Below, one piece after another: positions 1 to 9,665 of a stretch of DNA of 64,000 bases. The DNA comes from Streptomyces caeruleatus (GTDB taxonomy: Bacteria; Actinomycetota; Actinomycetes; Streptomycetales; Streptomycetaceae). The notes below the pieces were generated by a model. It was not told the origin of the DNA and did not search any database. It was given only the letters and a program-made list of their open reading frames with translations. Positions within the stretch are counted from its first letter, which is position 1; each line of letters opens with the position of its first letter. A program made the translations under genes and the position numbers. The stretch lies in NCBI RefSeq assembly GCF_001514235.1, contig NZ_KQ948926.1, forward strand, positions 158,355-222,354, written 5' to 3'.

Positions 1-22
1 TCCTAGTAAATGTCGATGGGAG

Positions 23-50
23 AACCGCCGTACGCGTCGGTACGGCGGTT
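23..50. terminator. Hairpin terminator after DUF3817 gene
   Basis: Perfect 11-bp inverted repeat (arms 23-33 and 40-50, 6-nt loop) lying just past the stop codon (54-56) of the minus-strand DUF3817 gene. There is no strong U tract, as is usual in Streptomyces. Confidence 0.7.
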
Positions 51-53
51 GTG

Positions 54-404
54 TCAGGCGTTGGCGACGGCCGGGGCCTGCCCGCTGACCAGGGGTTCCA
101 CCTGCGCGGTGACCTTGCGCTCGACGAAGAAGGCCGCGAAGGGAATCGTCCCGGAGAGCAGCACCCACAGCAGCTTGCCGAACGACCACTTGGCCTTGGA
201 GCCGAGGTCGAAGGCGAAGACCAGGTAGATGATGTAGAGGAAGCCGTGGACCTGGGAGACGGCGAAGGTGACGTCCTCGCCCTTGTCGAAGCCGTACTTG
301 AACACCATGCAGGTGCACAGCACGAGCAGCATGACGGCGGTGACGTAAGCCATCACCCGGTAGCGGGTCAGGACGCTCTTCTTCATGCGTACGAGCGTAA
401 CCAC
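54..404 (-). CDS. DUF3817 family integral membrane protein
   Basis: Protein of 116 residues (110 if the ATG at 386 is used instead of the GTG at 404). It has three hydrophobic segments at about residues 17-35, 52-68 and 77-93. The middle of the protein has the HGFLYIIYLVFAFDL type of motif seen in DUF3817 proteins, small actinobacterial membrane proteins of unknown function. It lies 30 bp downstream of a MarR regulator on the same strand and may be co-transcribed with it. A diverged paralogue sits at 11623-11967. Family assignment is by recognition of the sequence pattern. Neither start has a convincing ribosome binding site. Confidence 0.8.
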   Translation of the reverse strand: MVTLVRMKKSVLTRYRVMAYVTAVMLLVLCTCMVFKYGFDKGEDVTFAVSQVHGFLYIIYLVFAFDLGSKAKWSFGKLLWVLLSGTIPFAAFFVERKVTAQVEPLVSGQAPAVANA

Positions 405-434
405 CCGTTCCGGGAGATCTTGTCCGGGGCCCGC

Positions 435-944
435 TCAGCCCTCGTCGAAGTCGTGCGCCGCCACCCTCAGCGGCCGCAGCATCGCGAAGATCTCCGCGCA
501 CTCCTCGGCGTCGTACACCCCGAGCCCGAAGTCCATGGCCATCAGGTCGCGGGTGGCGGCCTCGACGACCTCGCGGCCCTTGCCGGTGATGGAGGCGAGC
601 GTGCCGCGCCCGTCGTTGGGGTTGGGCCGCTTGTCGACCAGGCCCGACCTGACCAGCCGGTCGACGGTGTTCGTCACGGACGTGGGATGCACCATGAGCC
701 GCTCGCCGATCTTGGACATCGGCAGCTCGCCGGCCTTGGAGAAGTTGAGCAGCACCAGCGCCTCGTACCGCGCGAACGTCAGCCCGTACGGCTTGACCAC
801 CGAGTCGACCTCGGCGAGCAGGATCTGCTGTGCGCGCATGATCGAGGTGATGGCGGCCATCGACGGCACGTTGCCCCAGCGCTGCTTCCAGAGTTCGTCG
901 GCGCGCGCGATGGGATCGAAGGGAAGACTGAGCGGCTTCGGCAC
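435..944 (-). CDS. MarR family transcriptional regulator
   Basis: Protein of 169 residues with a winged helix-turn-helix at about residues 55-125. The recognition-helix segment reads HPTSVTNTVDRL and the wing reads DGRGTLASITGKG, typical of MarR proteins. These are dimeric repressors that usually bind a palindrome near their own promoter and are released by small phenolic ligands. The start is a GTG at 944. A perfect 10-bp palindrome lies just upstream (957-966) and could be its operator. The ABM/P450 operon of the pigment locus ends only 63 bp upstream on the same strand, so MarR could receive read-through or belong to the flanking core region. The target is unknown. Confidence 0.85.
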   Translation of the reverse strand: MPKPLSLPFDPIARADELWKQRWGNVPSMAAITSIMRAQQILLAEVDSVVKPYGLTFARYEALVLLNFSKAGELPMSKIGERLMVHPTSVTNTVDRLVRSGLVDKRPNPNDGRGTLASITGKGREVVEAATRDLMAMDFGLGVYDAEECAEIFAMLRPLRVAAHDFDEG

Positions 945-956
945 GCGACCGACCTT

Positions 957-979
957 ACCGGCCGGTCACATGCCGGTCA
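957..979. promoter_or_regulatory. Candidate MarR operator
   Basis: The 10-bp palindrome ACCGGCCGGT (957-966) overlaps the first of two direct copies of GCCGGTCA (961-968 and 972-979), 11 bp apart, immediately upstream of the MarR start codon. Autoregulation is an inference from position only. Confidence 0.35.
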
Positions 980-1007
980 GCCCTGTCTCGCCTATCGGTC
1001 GGCCGCT

Positions 1008-1322
1008 CTATACGGCCGCCGGGCCGGCCAGGTCCCTGATCCGGAAGACGGACGTCGACCGGTCCTCGTGCAGACAGGCGTTCATCGGTCGGACCAGGGC
1101 CTGGTGGTCGGGGTCGGTCCGCCACCGCTGGACGGCCTGAAGGCTCTCCCACTCGCTGGTGAGCAGCCAGCGGGCGGGATCGTCCAGGGAGCGGCAGAGC
1201 TGCTCGCCGAGGTGTCCGGGGAAGCGCTCGGCGCGTTTCAGCACGGACCGGTAGGACTCCACGAAGTCGCTCTCGCGGCCCTCGCGCACGTGGAGCAGGC
1301 GCAGGACGCGCACGCGTTCCAT
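1008..1322 (-). CDS. Stand-alone ABM-domain mono-oxygenase-like protein
   Basis: Protein of 104 residues forming one ferredoxin-like antibiotic-biosynthesis mono-oxygenase (ABM) domain. The core reads PGHLGEQLCRSLDDPARWLL then TSEWES. It closely matches the N-terminal domain of the WhiE ORFI-like protein encoded at 9666-10787 ([20 protein letters not shown] there). The two are therefore paralogues within the same cluster. It starts 20 bp after the P450 stop and is probably translated from the same mRNA. ABM proteins oxidise aromatic polyketides without cofactors or act as small binding folds. Here oxidation or tailoring of the spore-pigment aromatic is inferred, not shown. Confidence 0.75.
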   Translation of the reverse strand: MERVRVLRLLHVREGRESDFVESYRSVLKRAERFPGHLGEQLCRSLDDPARWLLTSEWESLQAVQRWRTDPDHQALVRPMNACLHEDRSTSVFRIRDLAGPAAV

Positions 1323-1342
1323 GGGTTGCACCGTGCCTCGCG

Positions 1343-2611
1343 TCAGGACGGGTCGAGGACGACGGGCAGTTCCGCCAGCCCGCGGAAGGCGGGGAACGGC
1401 ACCGTCATCCAGCGCGCCTCCTCCGGTGCCACCGCCAGGGTCATACGGGGGAACCGGGCGAAGAGCGAGGTGAGGGCGAGCTGCATTTCCAGCCGGGCGA
1501 GTGGTGCGCCGATGCAGTAGTGCGGGCCGTAGCCGAAGGCGAGATGGGTCGCCTGCACGTTCGGGCGCTGGACGTCCAGCTCCTCGGGCGCGGCGAACAT
1601 CTCCGGGTCGCGGTTGGCGCCGGTGATGGAGATCTGGACGAGCGCGCCCTTGGGGATGAGCACGTCCCGGATCACGATGTCCTCCTTCGCGTGCCGGAAG
1701 GTCGAGTTCTCCACGGAGGTCTCGAACCGGAAGATCTCCTCGATGGCCGCGTTCATGGAGTTCGCGTCCCGCAGCGCCAGTGCCTTCTGGTCCGGCCGGC
1801 TGAGCAGGTGGTAGACGGCGTTGCCGATCTGGTACGCCGTCGACTTGTGGCCGGCGAAGAGCAGCACCCACGCCGTCGAGACGAGTTCGTGGTCGGTGAG
1901 CGCGCCTTCCTGGTCCTGGGCCGAGACGAGTGCGCTGAGCAGACCTCCGTCCGGCTCCTGACGCTTTCGGGCGCACAGGTCGACGAGATAGTCGCGCAGA
2001 TTTCCCTCGGCGATTTCCAGCTTCTTCCGCGCCTCCGGTCCGAAACCGGTCTGCGCGACGGTGGCGGACCATTCCTGGGCCTGCTTGCGCTCGTTCTCCG
2101 GGACGCCCAGGAGTTCACAGATGACATGGAGCGGCAGCGGGAAACAGAACTCCGGGAGCAGGTTCACCGCCCCCGACTTCGGGCACTGCTCCAGGAGTTC
2201 GTCGGTGATCTGCTGGACGCGCGTCCGCAGCGATTCCACCCTTTTCGGAGTGAAGGTGCTGCCGACGATTCTCCTGAGCCTGGTGTGCTTCGGCGGGTCG
2301 GAGAAGAGCATGTTGTCGTCGAGCGCGATCGACGAGTCGCCGAAGATGCGGTGGTAGGCGTCGATGGCGCCGTACATGTCCTTGCTCAGCCGAGGGTCGG
2401 CGAGGGCGGCTCGGGCGTCGTCATAACGCGTGATGAGGTACGTCTCGACGCCGTGCGGCGGAGACAGCGGGCAGACCGGCGCCTTGTCCCGGAGCGCGGC
2501 GTACACGGGATGCGGGTTGGCCCGGAACTCCCGGGTGCAGTTCGAGGCCGCTGCCGCGGCCTCCTCGGGTGACAGTGCCTCGGATTCCTCGGATGCGAAT
2601 GCTTGCGTCAT
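1343..2611 (-). CDS. Cytochrome P450 of the spore-pigment locus
   Basis: Protein of 422 residues, a normal bacterial class I P450 length. It has the ExxR motif (E292-R295) and the haem loop FGYGPHYCIG with the Cys ligand at 366. The ATG at 2611 is preceded by GGGGA at good spacing. The I-helix reads AGHKST (253-258), where most bacterial P450s have AGHETT or AGxDT. The conserved acid is thus Lys256 and the following Thr is Ser257, so the usual proton relay is changed. It is divergent from the FAD hydroxylase and upstream of the ABM gene. A tailoring oxidation of the pigment is likely from context. No ferredoxin gene is adjacent, so electron partners must be elsewhere. Confidence 0.9.
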   Translation of the reverse strand: MTQAFASEESEALSPEEAAAAASNCTREFRANPHPVYAALRDKAPVCPLSPPHGVETYLITRYDDARAALADPRLSKDMYGAIDAYHRIFGDSSIALDDNMLFSDPPKHTRLRRIVGSTFTPKRVESLRTRVQQITDELLEQCPKSGAVNLLPEFCFPLPLHVICELLGVPENERKQAQEWSATVAQTGFGPEARKKLEIAEGNLRDYLVDLCARKRQEPDGGLLSALVSAQDQEGALTDHELVSTAWVLLFAGHKSTAYQIGNAVYHLLSRPDQKALALRDANSMNAAIEEIFRFETSVENSTFRHAKEDIVIRDVLIPKGALVQISITGANRDPEMFAAPEELDVQRPNVQATHLAFGYGPHYCIGAPLARLEMQLALTSLFARFPRMTLAVAPEEARWMTVPFPAFRGLAELPVVLDPS

Positions 2612-2755
2612 GACTGGTCCCCGGGTCGGCGTGAATTTCCGTGGTCGGAGCCACAGTTTCCCGGGCCGCACCGCGCCGCAAACGATGCTGGTCCATATGG
2701 GTCGGCTCGCCGGAACACGTGTGTGTGACAGTCCTACTTGGTAAACATCGTCGAC

Positions 2756-4387
2756 GTGAGCGGACACGAAGCGGAATCTGTACCTGTTCTCATCGTGGGC
2801 GGATCCCTGGTGGGTCTTTCCACTTCGGTTTTCCTGGGGCGCCTCGGAATCGAGCACATGCTCGTGGAACGGCACGCCGCGACCTCCACGCACCCGCGCG
2901 GCCGCGGCAACAACGTGCGCACCATGGAGATTTACCGGACCGCCGGCCTGGAGTCACGTATCCGTGAGGCGGCCCGTGTGCTCTCCGGGAACGACGGCAT
3001 CCTCCAGGTGGACAGACTCACCGGGACGCAGCGCCGCTGGATCGTCGGGGACATCTCCGGCGGCATGGACATCTCCCGGGTGAGCTCCTCCGACTGGTGT
3101 CTGTGCAGCCAGAACGACCTCGAACCCGTGCTGCTGGAGTACGCCCGCGAACAGGGTGCCGACATCCGCTTCAGCTCGGAGCTGCTCTCCTTCGCCGAGC
3201 ACGCGGACGGGGTACGGGCCCAGATCAGGCGCCGGGACACCGACGAGACGTACACCGTGGACGCCCAGTACGTGGTGGCCGCCGACGGTCCGCGCAGCCC
3301 CGTCCGGGGCCACCTGGCGATCGGTCAGTCGGGGCCGGGCGAGCTGTTCCACAACGTCAGCGTGACGTTCCGCAGCAGGACCCTGCAGGACCACGTCGGA
3401 GACCGGCGGTTCGTCGTCTGCTACGTCACCGACCCCGCCGGCGAAGGCGCCCTGCTGCCGGTGGACAACAAGGAGCGCTGGGTGATCCACGTGCCCTGGT
3501 ATCCCGACCGGGGCGAGGAACTGGAGGACTTCACCGACGAGCGCCTTTCGGCACACATCCGCGCGGCCGTCGGCGTGCCCGACATCGACGTCGAGATCAC
3601 CGGCAAGGCGCCCTGGCACGCCTCGAAGCGGGTCGCCGACAGCTACGGCGCCGGCCGAATCTTCCTGGCCGGCGACTCGGCCCACGAGATGCCGCCCACC
3701 GGGGCGTTCGGCTCCAACACCGGCATCCAGGACGCCCACAACCTGGCCTGGAAGCTGGCCGCGGTGCTGCGCGGCTGGGCCTGCACGTCGTTGCTCGACA
3801 GCTACGAGCTCGAACGGCGCCCCGTCGCCCTCGCGACCGGCACGCGCGCGTGCGTGCAGGCCGCCGACGAGCAGCACCCGGGCTTCAGCCCCGCAGCCGG
3901 ACGCAACAACGACCCGGCGGACCTGATGACCGTCGCCCTGTGCTACCGGTACGCGTCCAACGCCGTGGTGGGCGCCCACGCGGAGCAGCCGATCGTGCCC
4001 GACGCCTTCCAGCTGGGCGGTGAGCCGGGCAGCCGCGCGCCCCATATGTGGGTCATGCGCGGCGACATGAGGATCTCCACGCTCGATCTGTACGAGCGTT
4101 CCTTCGTGCTGCTCGCCGGGTCCGGCGGGCAGAAGTGGCGGACCGCGGTGGAGCGGGCCTCGCTGAACCTGGGCGTGCCCATCGAGGCGTACCTCGTGGG
4201 GACCGGACCCGATCACGACCTCGTGCCCGACACGGACGCCGACTGGGCGGAGTTGCACGGCACGGCCGAGGACGGTGCGGTGCTCGTACGGCCCGACGGC
4301 TTCGTCGCCTGGCGGGCGGACGCCGCGATGCCGGACGCCGACCGAGTCCTGACGAACGTGATGCAGAGCCTGCTGTGCCGTGACTGA
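2756..4387 (+). CDS. whiE ORFVIII: FAD-dependent aromatic polyketide hydroxylase (WhiE ORFVIII-like)
   Basis: About 543 residues. An N-terminal Rossmann FAD site (VLIVGGSLVGLS) is followed by the GRIFLAGDSAHEMPPTGAFG segment, which binds the FAD ribityl and pyrophosphate and is diagnostic of group A flavoprotein hydroxylases of the PheA/RdmE/WhiE-VIII type. A C-terminal thioredoxin-like region (about 420-540) is also typical. It probably hydroxylates the polycyclic aromatic pigment precursor using NAD(P)H and oxygen. I chose the GTG at 2756; a TTG at 2738 in the same frame would add six residues. Neither has a visible Shine-Dalgarno, so the transcript may be leaderless. In the classical whiE locus, as I recall, this gene is divergent from ORFI. 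Here it is convergent with the operon end. Confidence 0.9.
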   Translation: MSGHEAESVPVLIVGGSLVGLSTSVFLGRLGIEHMLVERHAATSTHPRGRGNNVRTMEIYRTAGLESRIREAARVLSGNDGILQVDRLTGTQRRWIVGDISGGMDISRVSSSDWCLCSQNDLEPVLLEYAREQGADIRFSSELLSFAEHADGVRAQIRRRDTDETYTVDAQYVVAADGPRSPVRGHLAIGQSGPGELFHNVSVTFRSRTLQDHVGDRRFVVCYVTDPAGEGALLPVDNKERWVIHVPWYPDRGEELEDFTDERLSAHIRAAVGVPDIDVEITGKAPWHASKRVADSYGAGRIFLAGDSAHEMPPTGAFGSNTGIQDAHNLAWKLAAVLRGWACTSLLDSYELERRPVALATGTRACVQAADEQHPGFSPAAGRNNDPADLMTVALCYRYASNAVVGAHAEQPIVPDAFQLGGEPGSRAPHMWVMRGDMRISTLDLYERSFVLLAGSGGQKWRTAVERASLNLGVPIEAYLVGTGPDHDLVPDTDADWAELHGTAEDGAVLVRPDGFVAWRADAAMPDADRVLTNVMQSLLCRD

Positions 4388-4441
4388 ACACCCGCCCCAC
4401 CCCCGCTCCCCCTTCCGCAGACCCACCCCGAGGACGCTGCC

Positions 4442-5410
4442 ATGACCCTTGCCGGACGCATCGACGTCCATCACCACTTCACCGCCCCGGCCTGGCTGGA
4501 CTGGGCCGAGGAACGCGGTGTCGTCAACCGCGAGAAGCTGCCCTGGTGGACCCGCTGGGACCTGAACGCGGCGCTGGAGATCATGGACAAGACGGGGATC
4601 GGCACCTCCGTCATGACCGTGGCGATGCTGGGCCGGTTCCGTGAGCAGGCCGAGCGCAAGGAGAGCGCCCGGGTCGCCCTGCGGGCCGCGGCCGACGTCG
4701 TCGAGGCCGACCCCGCGCGCTTCGCCTTCTTCACCCCCGTCTTCCTCGACGACCTGGAGCTCTCCTCGTGGAGCGTGCGGCACGGTCTGGACGAGCTCGG
4801 GGCGATCGGGGTGAGCACCCGCACCAGCGTCAACGGCGTCTTCCTCGGCGACGAGTCGCACGACCGGCTGCTCCAGGAGCTGAACGACCGGTCCGCGGTC
4901 ATCAGCACGCACCCCATGGAGGTGGCGGTCCCCGGCAAGGACGGCGGCGAGGGGCTGCCCGGGACGCCGCCCTTCGTGTGCGACTTCCTGCTGGACACCA
5001 CGCGCGCGGCCATCAACCTGATCCGCAACGGCACCCTGGACCGCTATCCGAACCTCAGCTTCATCCTCCCGCACGGCGGGGGCTTCCTCCCCTACATGGC
5101 CACCCGGCTCGACCTCTTCGGCGGGCGCATCAACCCGCCGATCGAGCCCGGCCGGGTCCAGGACTACCTGCACCGGTTCTACTTCGACACGGCCGGCCCC
5201 ATGTCACCCTCGGCCACGCCCACCCTGCTGGCCACGGTCGACCCCGACCGCATCCTCTTCGGCACCGACTGGCCGCCCACCCCCGCGCACGTCATCGTCG
5301 ACAGCGTGACGCCCGCCCTGGACGGCGACCCGTTCCTCTCGGAGCAGCAGCTCCAGGGCATCAACCGGGAGAACGCGCTGCGGCTGATGCCGGGCCTCGC
5401 GCGTTCGTAG
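4442..5410 (+). CDS. Amidohydrolase-family protein (ACMSD-like decarboxylase/hydrolase)
   Basis: Protein of 322 residues with a metal-dependent TIM-barrel pattern. It has an N-terminal HxH (DVHHHF, H10 and H12), a central His in ISTHPM, a second in LPHGGGFLPYM, and a C-terminal metal Asp in FGTDWPP. This pattern fits the amidohydrolase-2 / ACMSD subgroup, which often performs non-oxidative decarboxylation of aromatic or semialdehyde acids. The ATG at 4442 is preceded by GAGGA. It follows the FAD hydroxylase by 54 bp and ends at a strong shared terminator, so the two are likely co-transcribed. The eight-gene whiE set does not include such a gene as I recall it. A decarboxylation step in pigment maturation is an inference. 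Confidence 0.85.
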   Translation: MTLAGRIDVHHHFTAPAWLDWAEERGVVNREKLPWWTRWDLNAALEIMDKTGIGTSVMTVAMLGRFREQAERKESARVALRAAADVVEADPARFAFFTPVFLDDLELSSWSVRHGLDELGAIGVSTRTSVNGVFLGDESHDRLLQELNDRSAVISTHPMEVAVPGKDGGEGLPGTPPFVCDFLLDTTRAAINLIRNGTLDRYPNLSFILPHGGGFLPYMATRLDLFGGRINPPIEPGRVQDYLHRFYFDTAGPMSPSATPTLLATVDPDRILFGTDWPPTPAHVIVDSVTPALDGDPFLSEQQLQGINRENALRLMPGLARS

Positions 5411-5426
5411 AACTCATGGGGTTCGC

Positions 5427-5471
5427 AAAGGGCCGCCGCCCGCGCTGAGTCTGCGCGGGCGGCGGCCCTTT
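5427..5471. terminator. Perfect 19-bp bidirectional terminator
   Basis: Arms 5427-5445 and 5453-5471 are perfectly complementary over 19 bp, with a 7-nt loop. The outermost bases are AAA on the left and TTT on the right, giving both strands a short U run. It lies exactly between the convergent amidohydrolase and cyclase genes and should stop transcription from both sides. Confidence 0.9.
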
Positions 5472-5496
5472 CCGGTCTGTTCCGGGTTCGGCGGTG

Positions 5497-6525
<1,029 letters not shown>

Positions 6526-6555
6526 GCGGGGTTCTCCTTGTTGTTCCTGTTCGGT

Positions 6556-7803
6556 TCAGCGGGCCGGTCCGGGGCCACGGCGCAGGACGAGCGCCGCGTT
6601 GGAGCCCATGAGTCCCCGGCTGAGGACCAGCGCGGTGCGCAGCTCGGCCGGGCGGGGCCTGGCGGTGACCAGGTCGATGTCGTGGCAGATGTCGAAGACG
6701 CCGGGCGTCGGCGGGATCTGCCCGTGCTCCATGGCCTGCACCGCGGCCACGATGTCCAGCAGCGGCGCCCCGCAGTACGACCGTCCGATGCCGGTCTTGG
6801 GGGCGGTCACCGGCACGCGGGTGCCGTGCGGGCCGAGGGCGTCGGCGAGGGCGAGCGCCTCCGCGCGGTCCGCCTCGGGGATGCCCATCGCGTCGGCGAA
6901 GACCACGTCGATCTCCTCCGGTGCGCAGCCGGCCTCGTCGAGGGCACCGCGGATGGCGTGCGCGAGCCCCTCCCGCGACCGGTCCCAGCGGGAGGCACCG
7001 GTGAAGGTGGCGGCGTGTCCGGCCACGGTGGCCCGCACGAACGCGTCCCGGCGCCGGGCCCGTTCCAGGTCCTCCACGACCAGGACGGCACCGCCCTCGG
7101 CGGGTACGAAACCGCAGGCCGCCGCGGTGAAGGGGCGGTAGGCGCGGTCCGGGTCGGCCTCGGTGCTGAGCTCGGGATAGCCGAGCTGGCAGACACCCGA
7201 GTAGGGGGCGAGCGGCGCCTCGGCGGCCCCGACCACGACCACTTCGGTCCCCCGGTGCACGGCCCGTGCGGCGTGCGCGACGGCGTCCAGGCCACCCGCC
7301 TCGTCGCTGGCCACCACCCCGCAGGGGCCCTTGAAGCCCTTGCGTATGGAGATCTGGCCGGTGCTGGCCGCGTAGAACCAGGCGATGGACTGGTACGGCC
7401 CGACGAACCGGGATCCCTGTCCCCACAGCTTCTGCAGTTCGCGCTGGCCGAACTCGCCGCCGCCGGACCCGGCCGCGGTGACCACGCCGACGGAGTACGG
7501 CGAGTCGGCGGCGCTGCTGCTCAGCCCCGCGTCCTGGAGGGCGGCGTCGGCGGCGGCCAGCGCGAAGTGGGTGAACTTGTCGGTCTGGACGAGGAAGGTC
7601 TCCTCGATGAGGGCCGACGGGTCGAATCCGCGGACCTCGCCGGCGACCCGGAGCGGAAGGTGCTCGCAGCCCTCCCGGGTGATCCGGTCCAGTACGCTCG
7701 CGCCCTCCTTGACGGACTTCCAGTAGGTGTCCGCGTCCAGTCCGTTGGGCGCGACCACACCGAGGCCGGTGACCGCGGTGTGCCGGGTGCCTCGACCGCT
7801 CAT
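6556..7803 (-). CDS. whiE ORFIV: Ketosynthase chain-length factor, KS-beta (WhiE ORFIV-like)
   Basis: Protein of 415 residues with thiolase fold. The ATG at 7803 overlaps the KS-alpha stop (ATGA), the standard coupling for this heterodimer. The position matching the catalytic Cys of KS-alpha is Glu168 in [10 protein letters not shown], where I recall Gln in most CLFs. The protein lacks the nucleophile and sets chain length; in other systems the Gln supports decarboxylative priming. The motif [12 protein letters not shown] aligns directly with [11 protein letters not shown] of KS-alpha. Confidence 0.95.
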   Translation of the reverse strand: MSGRGTRHTAVTGLGVVAPNGLDADTYWKSVKEGASVLDRITREGCEHLPLRVAGEVRGFDPSALIEETFLVQTDKFTHFALAAADAALQDAGLSSSAADSPYSVGVVTAAGSGGGEFGQRELQKLWGQGSRFVGPYQSIAWFYAASTGQISIRKGFKGPCGVVASDEAGGLDAVAHAARAVHRGTEVVVVGAAEAPLAPYSGVCQLGYPELSTEADPDRAYRPFTAAACGFVPAEGGAVLVVEDLERARRRDAFVRATVAGHAATFTGASRWDRSREGLAHAIRGALDEAGCAPEEIDVVFADAMGIPEADRAEALALADALGPHGTRVPVTAPKTGIGRSYCGAPLLDIVAAVQAMEHGQIPPTPGVFDICHDIDLVTARPRPAELRTALVLSRGLMGSNAALVLRRGPGPAR

Positions 7804-9071
7804 CGTCGTCTCCTCCCACTCGGCCCCGTCAGCAGCACCGCGGACTGGAACCCGCCGAAGCCGCTGCCCACGGAGAGCACGTTGTCGAGCCTGCGCGGGC
7901 GGGCGGTGCGCGGGACGTAGTCCAGGTCGCACTCGGGGTCCGGGGTCTCGTAGTTCGCCGTCGGCGGGACCACCTGACGGGCCAGCGCGAGCACACAGGC
8001 GACGACCTCGATCGCGCCGATCGCGCCGAGCGAGTGGCCCACCATGGACTTGATCGAGCTCATGGGCGTGTCGTAGGCGTGGGCGCCCAGCGACTTCTTG
8101 ACCGCGGCGGTCTCGTGCCGGTCGTTCTGCCGGGTGCCCGAGCCGTGCGCGTTGACGTAGTCGATCTCCGTGGGGTCGACGCGCGCGTGGTCGAGCGTGT
8201 CGTCGATGGCCCGGGCCATCTCCAGGCCCTCACAGGTCAGTCCGGTCATGTGGTAGGCGTTGCCGAAGGTGGCGTAGCCGCCGATCTCGCAGTAGATGTG
8301 CGCACCGCGCGCCCGGGCGTGCTCCAGCTCCTCCAGGACGAGTACGGCGGCGCCCTCGCCCATGACGAAGCCGTCGCGCTGTGCGTCGAAGGGTCGGGAG
8401 GCGTGCTCCGGGTCGTCGTTGTTGGGGGAGGTGGCCTTGATGGCGTCGAAGCAGGCCATGGTGATCGGGGAGATCGGGGAGTCCGAGGCGCCGGCTATGC
8501 AGAGGTCGGCGCGGCCCTCCTCGATGGTGTGGAAGGCGTAGCCCACCGCGTCGAGTCCGGAGGTGCAGCCGGTGGACACGGTCTGTACCGGGCCCTGGGC
8601 GCCGAACCGCTCCGCGACGTCCGCGGCCAGTGTGCTGGGCGAGAACGCCCGGTGCAGCTGCGGCTCGGCGGCACGGTGGTCGACGTCCCAGCGCTGTCCG
8701 CGTTCGCTGACGAGGACGTAGTCGTGTTCGAGCCGGGTCGTGCCGCCGACGGCGCTGCCCAGCGACACCGCCACCCGCCAGGGGTCCTCGGCGGCGAAGT
8801 CGACACCGCTGTCGGCGACGGCCTCCCGGGCGGCGACGAGGGCGAACTGTATGTACCGGTCGGCGCGTTCCACGACGTCGATGTCGAGGCCGTGCGCGAG
8901 CGGGTCGAAGTCGCACTCGGCGGCGATCCGGGAGCGCAGGCCCGCGGGGTCGAACAGGGTGATGCCGCGGGTCGCCGTACGGCCGTTGGAGAGCAGGTCC
9001 CAGAACGCCGGCACCCCGATCCCGCCCGGGGCGACCACGCCTATACCGGTGACCGCCACCCGCCGGGTCAT
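7800..9071 (-). CDS. whiE ORFIII: Type II PKS ketosynthase, KS-alpha (WhiE ORFIII-like)
   Basis: Protein of 423 residues. The active-site Cys is residue 169 in [11 protein letters not shown]. Catalytic His motifs are [12 protein letters not shown] and the [11 protein letters not shown] segment. It condenses malonyl-ACP units as a heterodimer with the CLF. The ATG at 9071 overlaps the cupin stop codon, and its own stop overlaps the CLF start, so cupin, KS-alpha and CLF form a tightly coupled translation block. Overall resemblance to spore-pigment rather than antibiotic synthases comes from the gene set (ORFI and cupin upstream), not from a phylogeny. Confidence 0.96.
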   Translation of the reverse strand: MTRRVAVTGIGVVAPGGIGVPAFWDLLSNGRTATRGITLFDPAGLRSRIAAECDFDPLAHGLDIDVVERADRYIQFALVAAREAVADSGVDFAAEDPWRVAVSLGSAVGGTTRLEHDYVLVSERGQRWDVDHRAAEPQLHRAFSPSTLAADVAERFGAQGPVQTVSTGCTSGLDAVGYAFHTIEEGRADLCIAGASDSPISPITMACFDAIKATSPNNDDPEHASRPFDAQRDGFVMGEGAAVLVLEELEHARARGAHIYCEIGGYATFGNAYHMTGLTCEGLEMARAIDDTLDHARVDPTEIDYVNAHGSGTRQNDRHETAAVKKSLGAHAYDTPMSSIKSMVGHSLGAIGAIEVVACVLALARQVVPPTANYETPDPECDLDYVPRTARPRRLDNVLSVGSGFGGFQSAVLLTGPSGRRRR

Positions 9072-9532
9072 GACAGCACCCCTGGGCGTTCCGGCTGCGC
9101 ACCCTCCCCCTGGACGAGCGGGTACGTCTGGACGTCGTCGCTGATCTCGGGGGCCTCGGTGTCGACGTGGCCGAGCTTCGGGTTCGGTGCGAGGGGGCCC
9201 AGATGGAAGATCATGCGGGCTTCCTCGTCGCCGACGTTGCGGAAGCGGTGGCGCATGTCGATGGGGATCATGAGGCCCTGGTCGGACCGGAGAGGAAACG
9301 TTTCCCCATCCAGGTCGACCTCCAGCCTGCCCTCGACGACGTAGATGAACTCCTCGGAGTACGGGTGATAGTGCTCGCTGATGCGTTCGCCGGGCTGGAT
9401 GATGGCCAGGCCCATGAAGCCGCTCGTGGCACCCACCGTGACCGGGGTGAGCAGGGTGCGCAGGTCGCCGCCGCGCTTGCGGTTGGGCTCGATCTCGTTC
9501 AGGTCCACGACGCGCGGGCGCATCTTGTCCAT
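9068..9532 (-). CDS. whiE ORFII: Cupin-domain protein of pigment cluster (WhiE ORFII-like)
   Basis: Protein of 154 residues with a single cupin barrel. The metal-binding motif runs from [20 protein letters not shown] through VEGRLEV, with a second motif around [16 protein letters not shown]. WhiE ORFII proteins of this kind are conserved in spore-pigment clusters. Their role is unproven, but cupins can act as cyclases, oxygenases or isomerases. The ATG at 9532 is used; a second Met at codon 4 is possible. A 133-bp spacer separates it from the upstream ORFI gene and contains a short GC hairpin (9611-9625) that could modulate read-through. Confidence 0.9.
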   Translation of the reverse strand: MDKMRPRVVDLNEIEPNRKRGGDLRTLLTPVTVGATSGFMGLAIIQPGERISEHYHPYSEEFIYVVEGRLEVDLDGETFPLRSDQGLMIPIDMRHRFRNVGDEEARMIFHLGPLAPNPKLGHVDTEAPEISDDVQTYPLVQGEGAQPERPGVLS

Positions 9533-9665
9533 GGTCTGTCTCCAGGTCGTTCGGTGGGGGCGGGTCGCTGTACGGGGCCCTGGACGGCGGCCGCTGTGCG
9601 GTTCGCTGTGCGGTCCGCCGGACCGGCGGTTCGCTCGGCGGGTCCCGGTGCGACTCCCTGTTCGG

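Noticed and set aside
2954..5173. Open frame of 739 codons on the minus strand opposite hydroxylase and amidohydrolase
   Set aside because: Antisense shadow of two well-supported genes; crosses their intergenic gap without homology.
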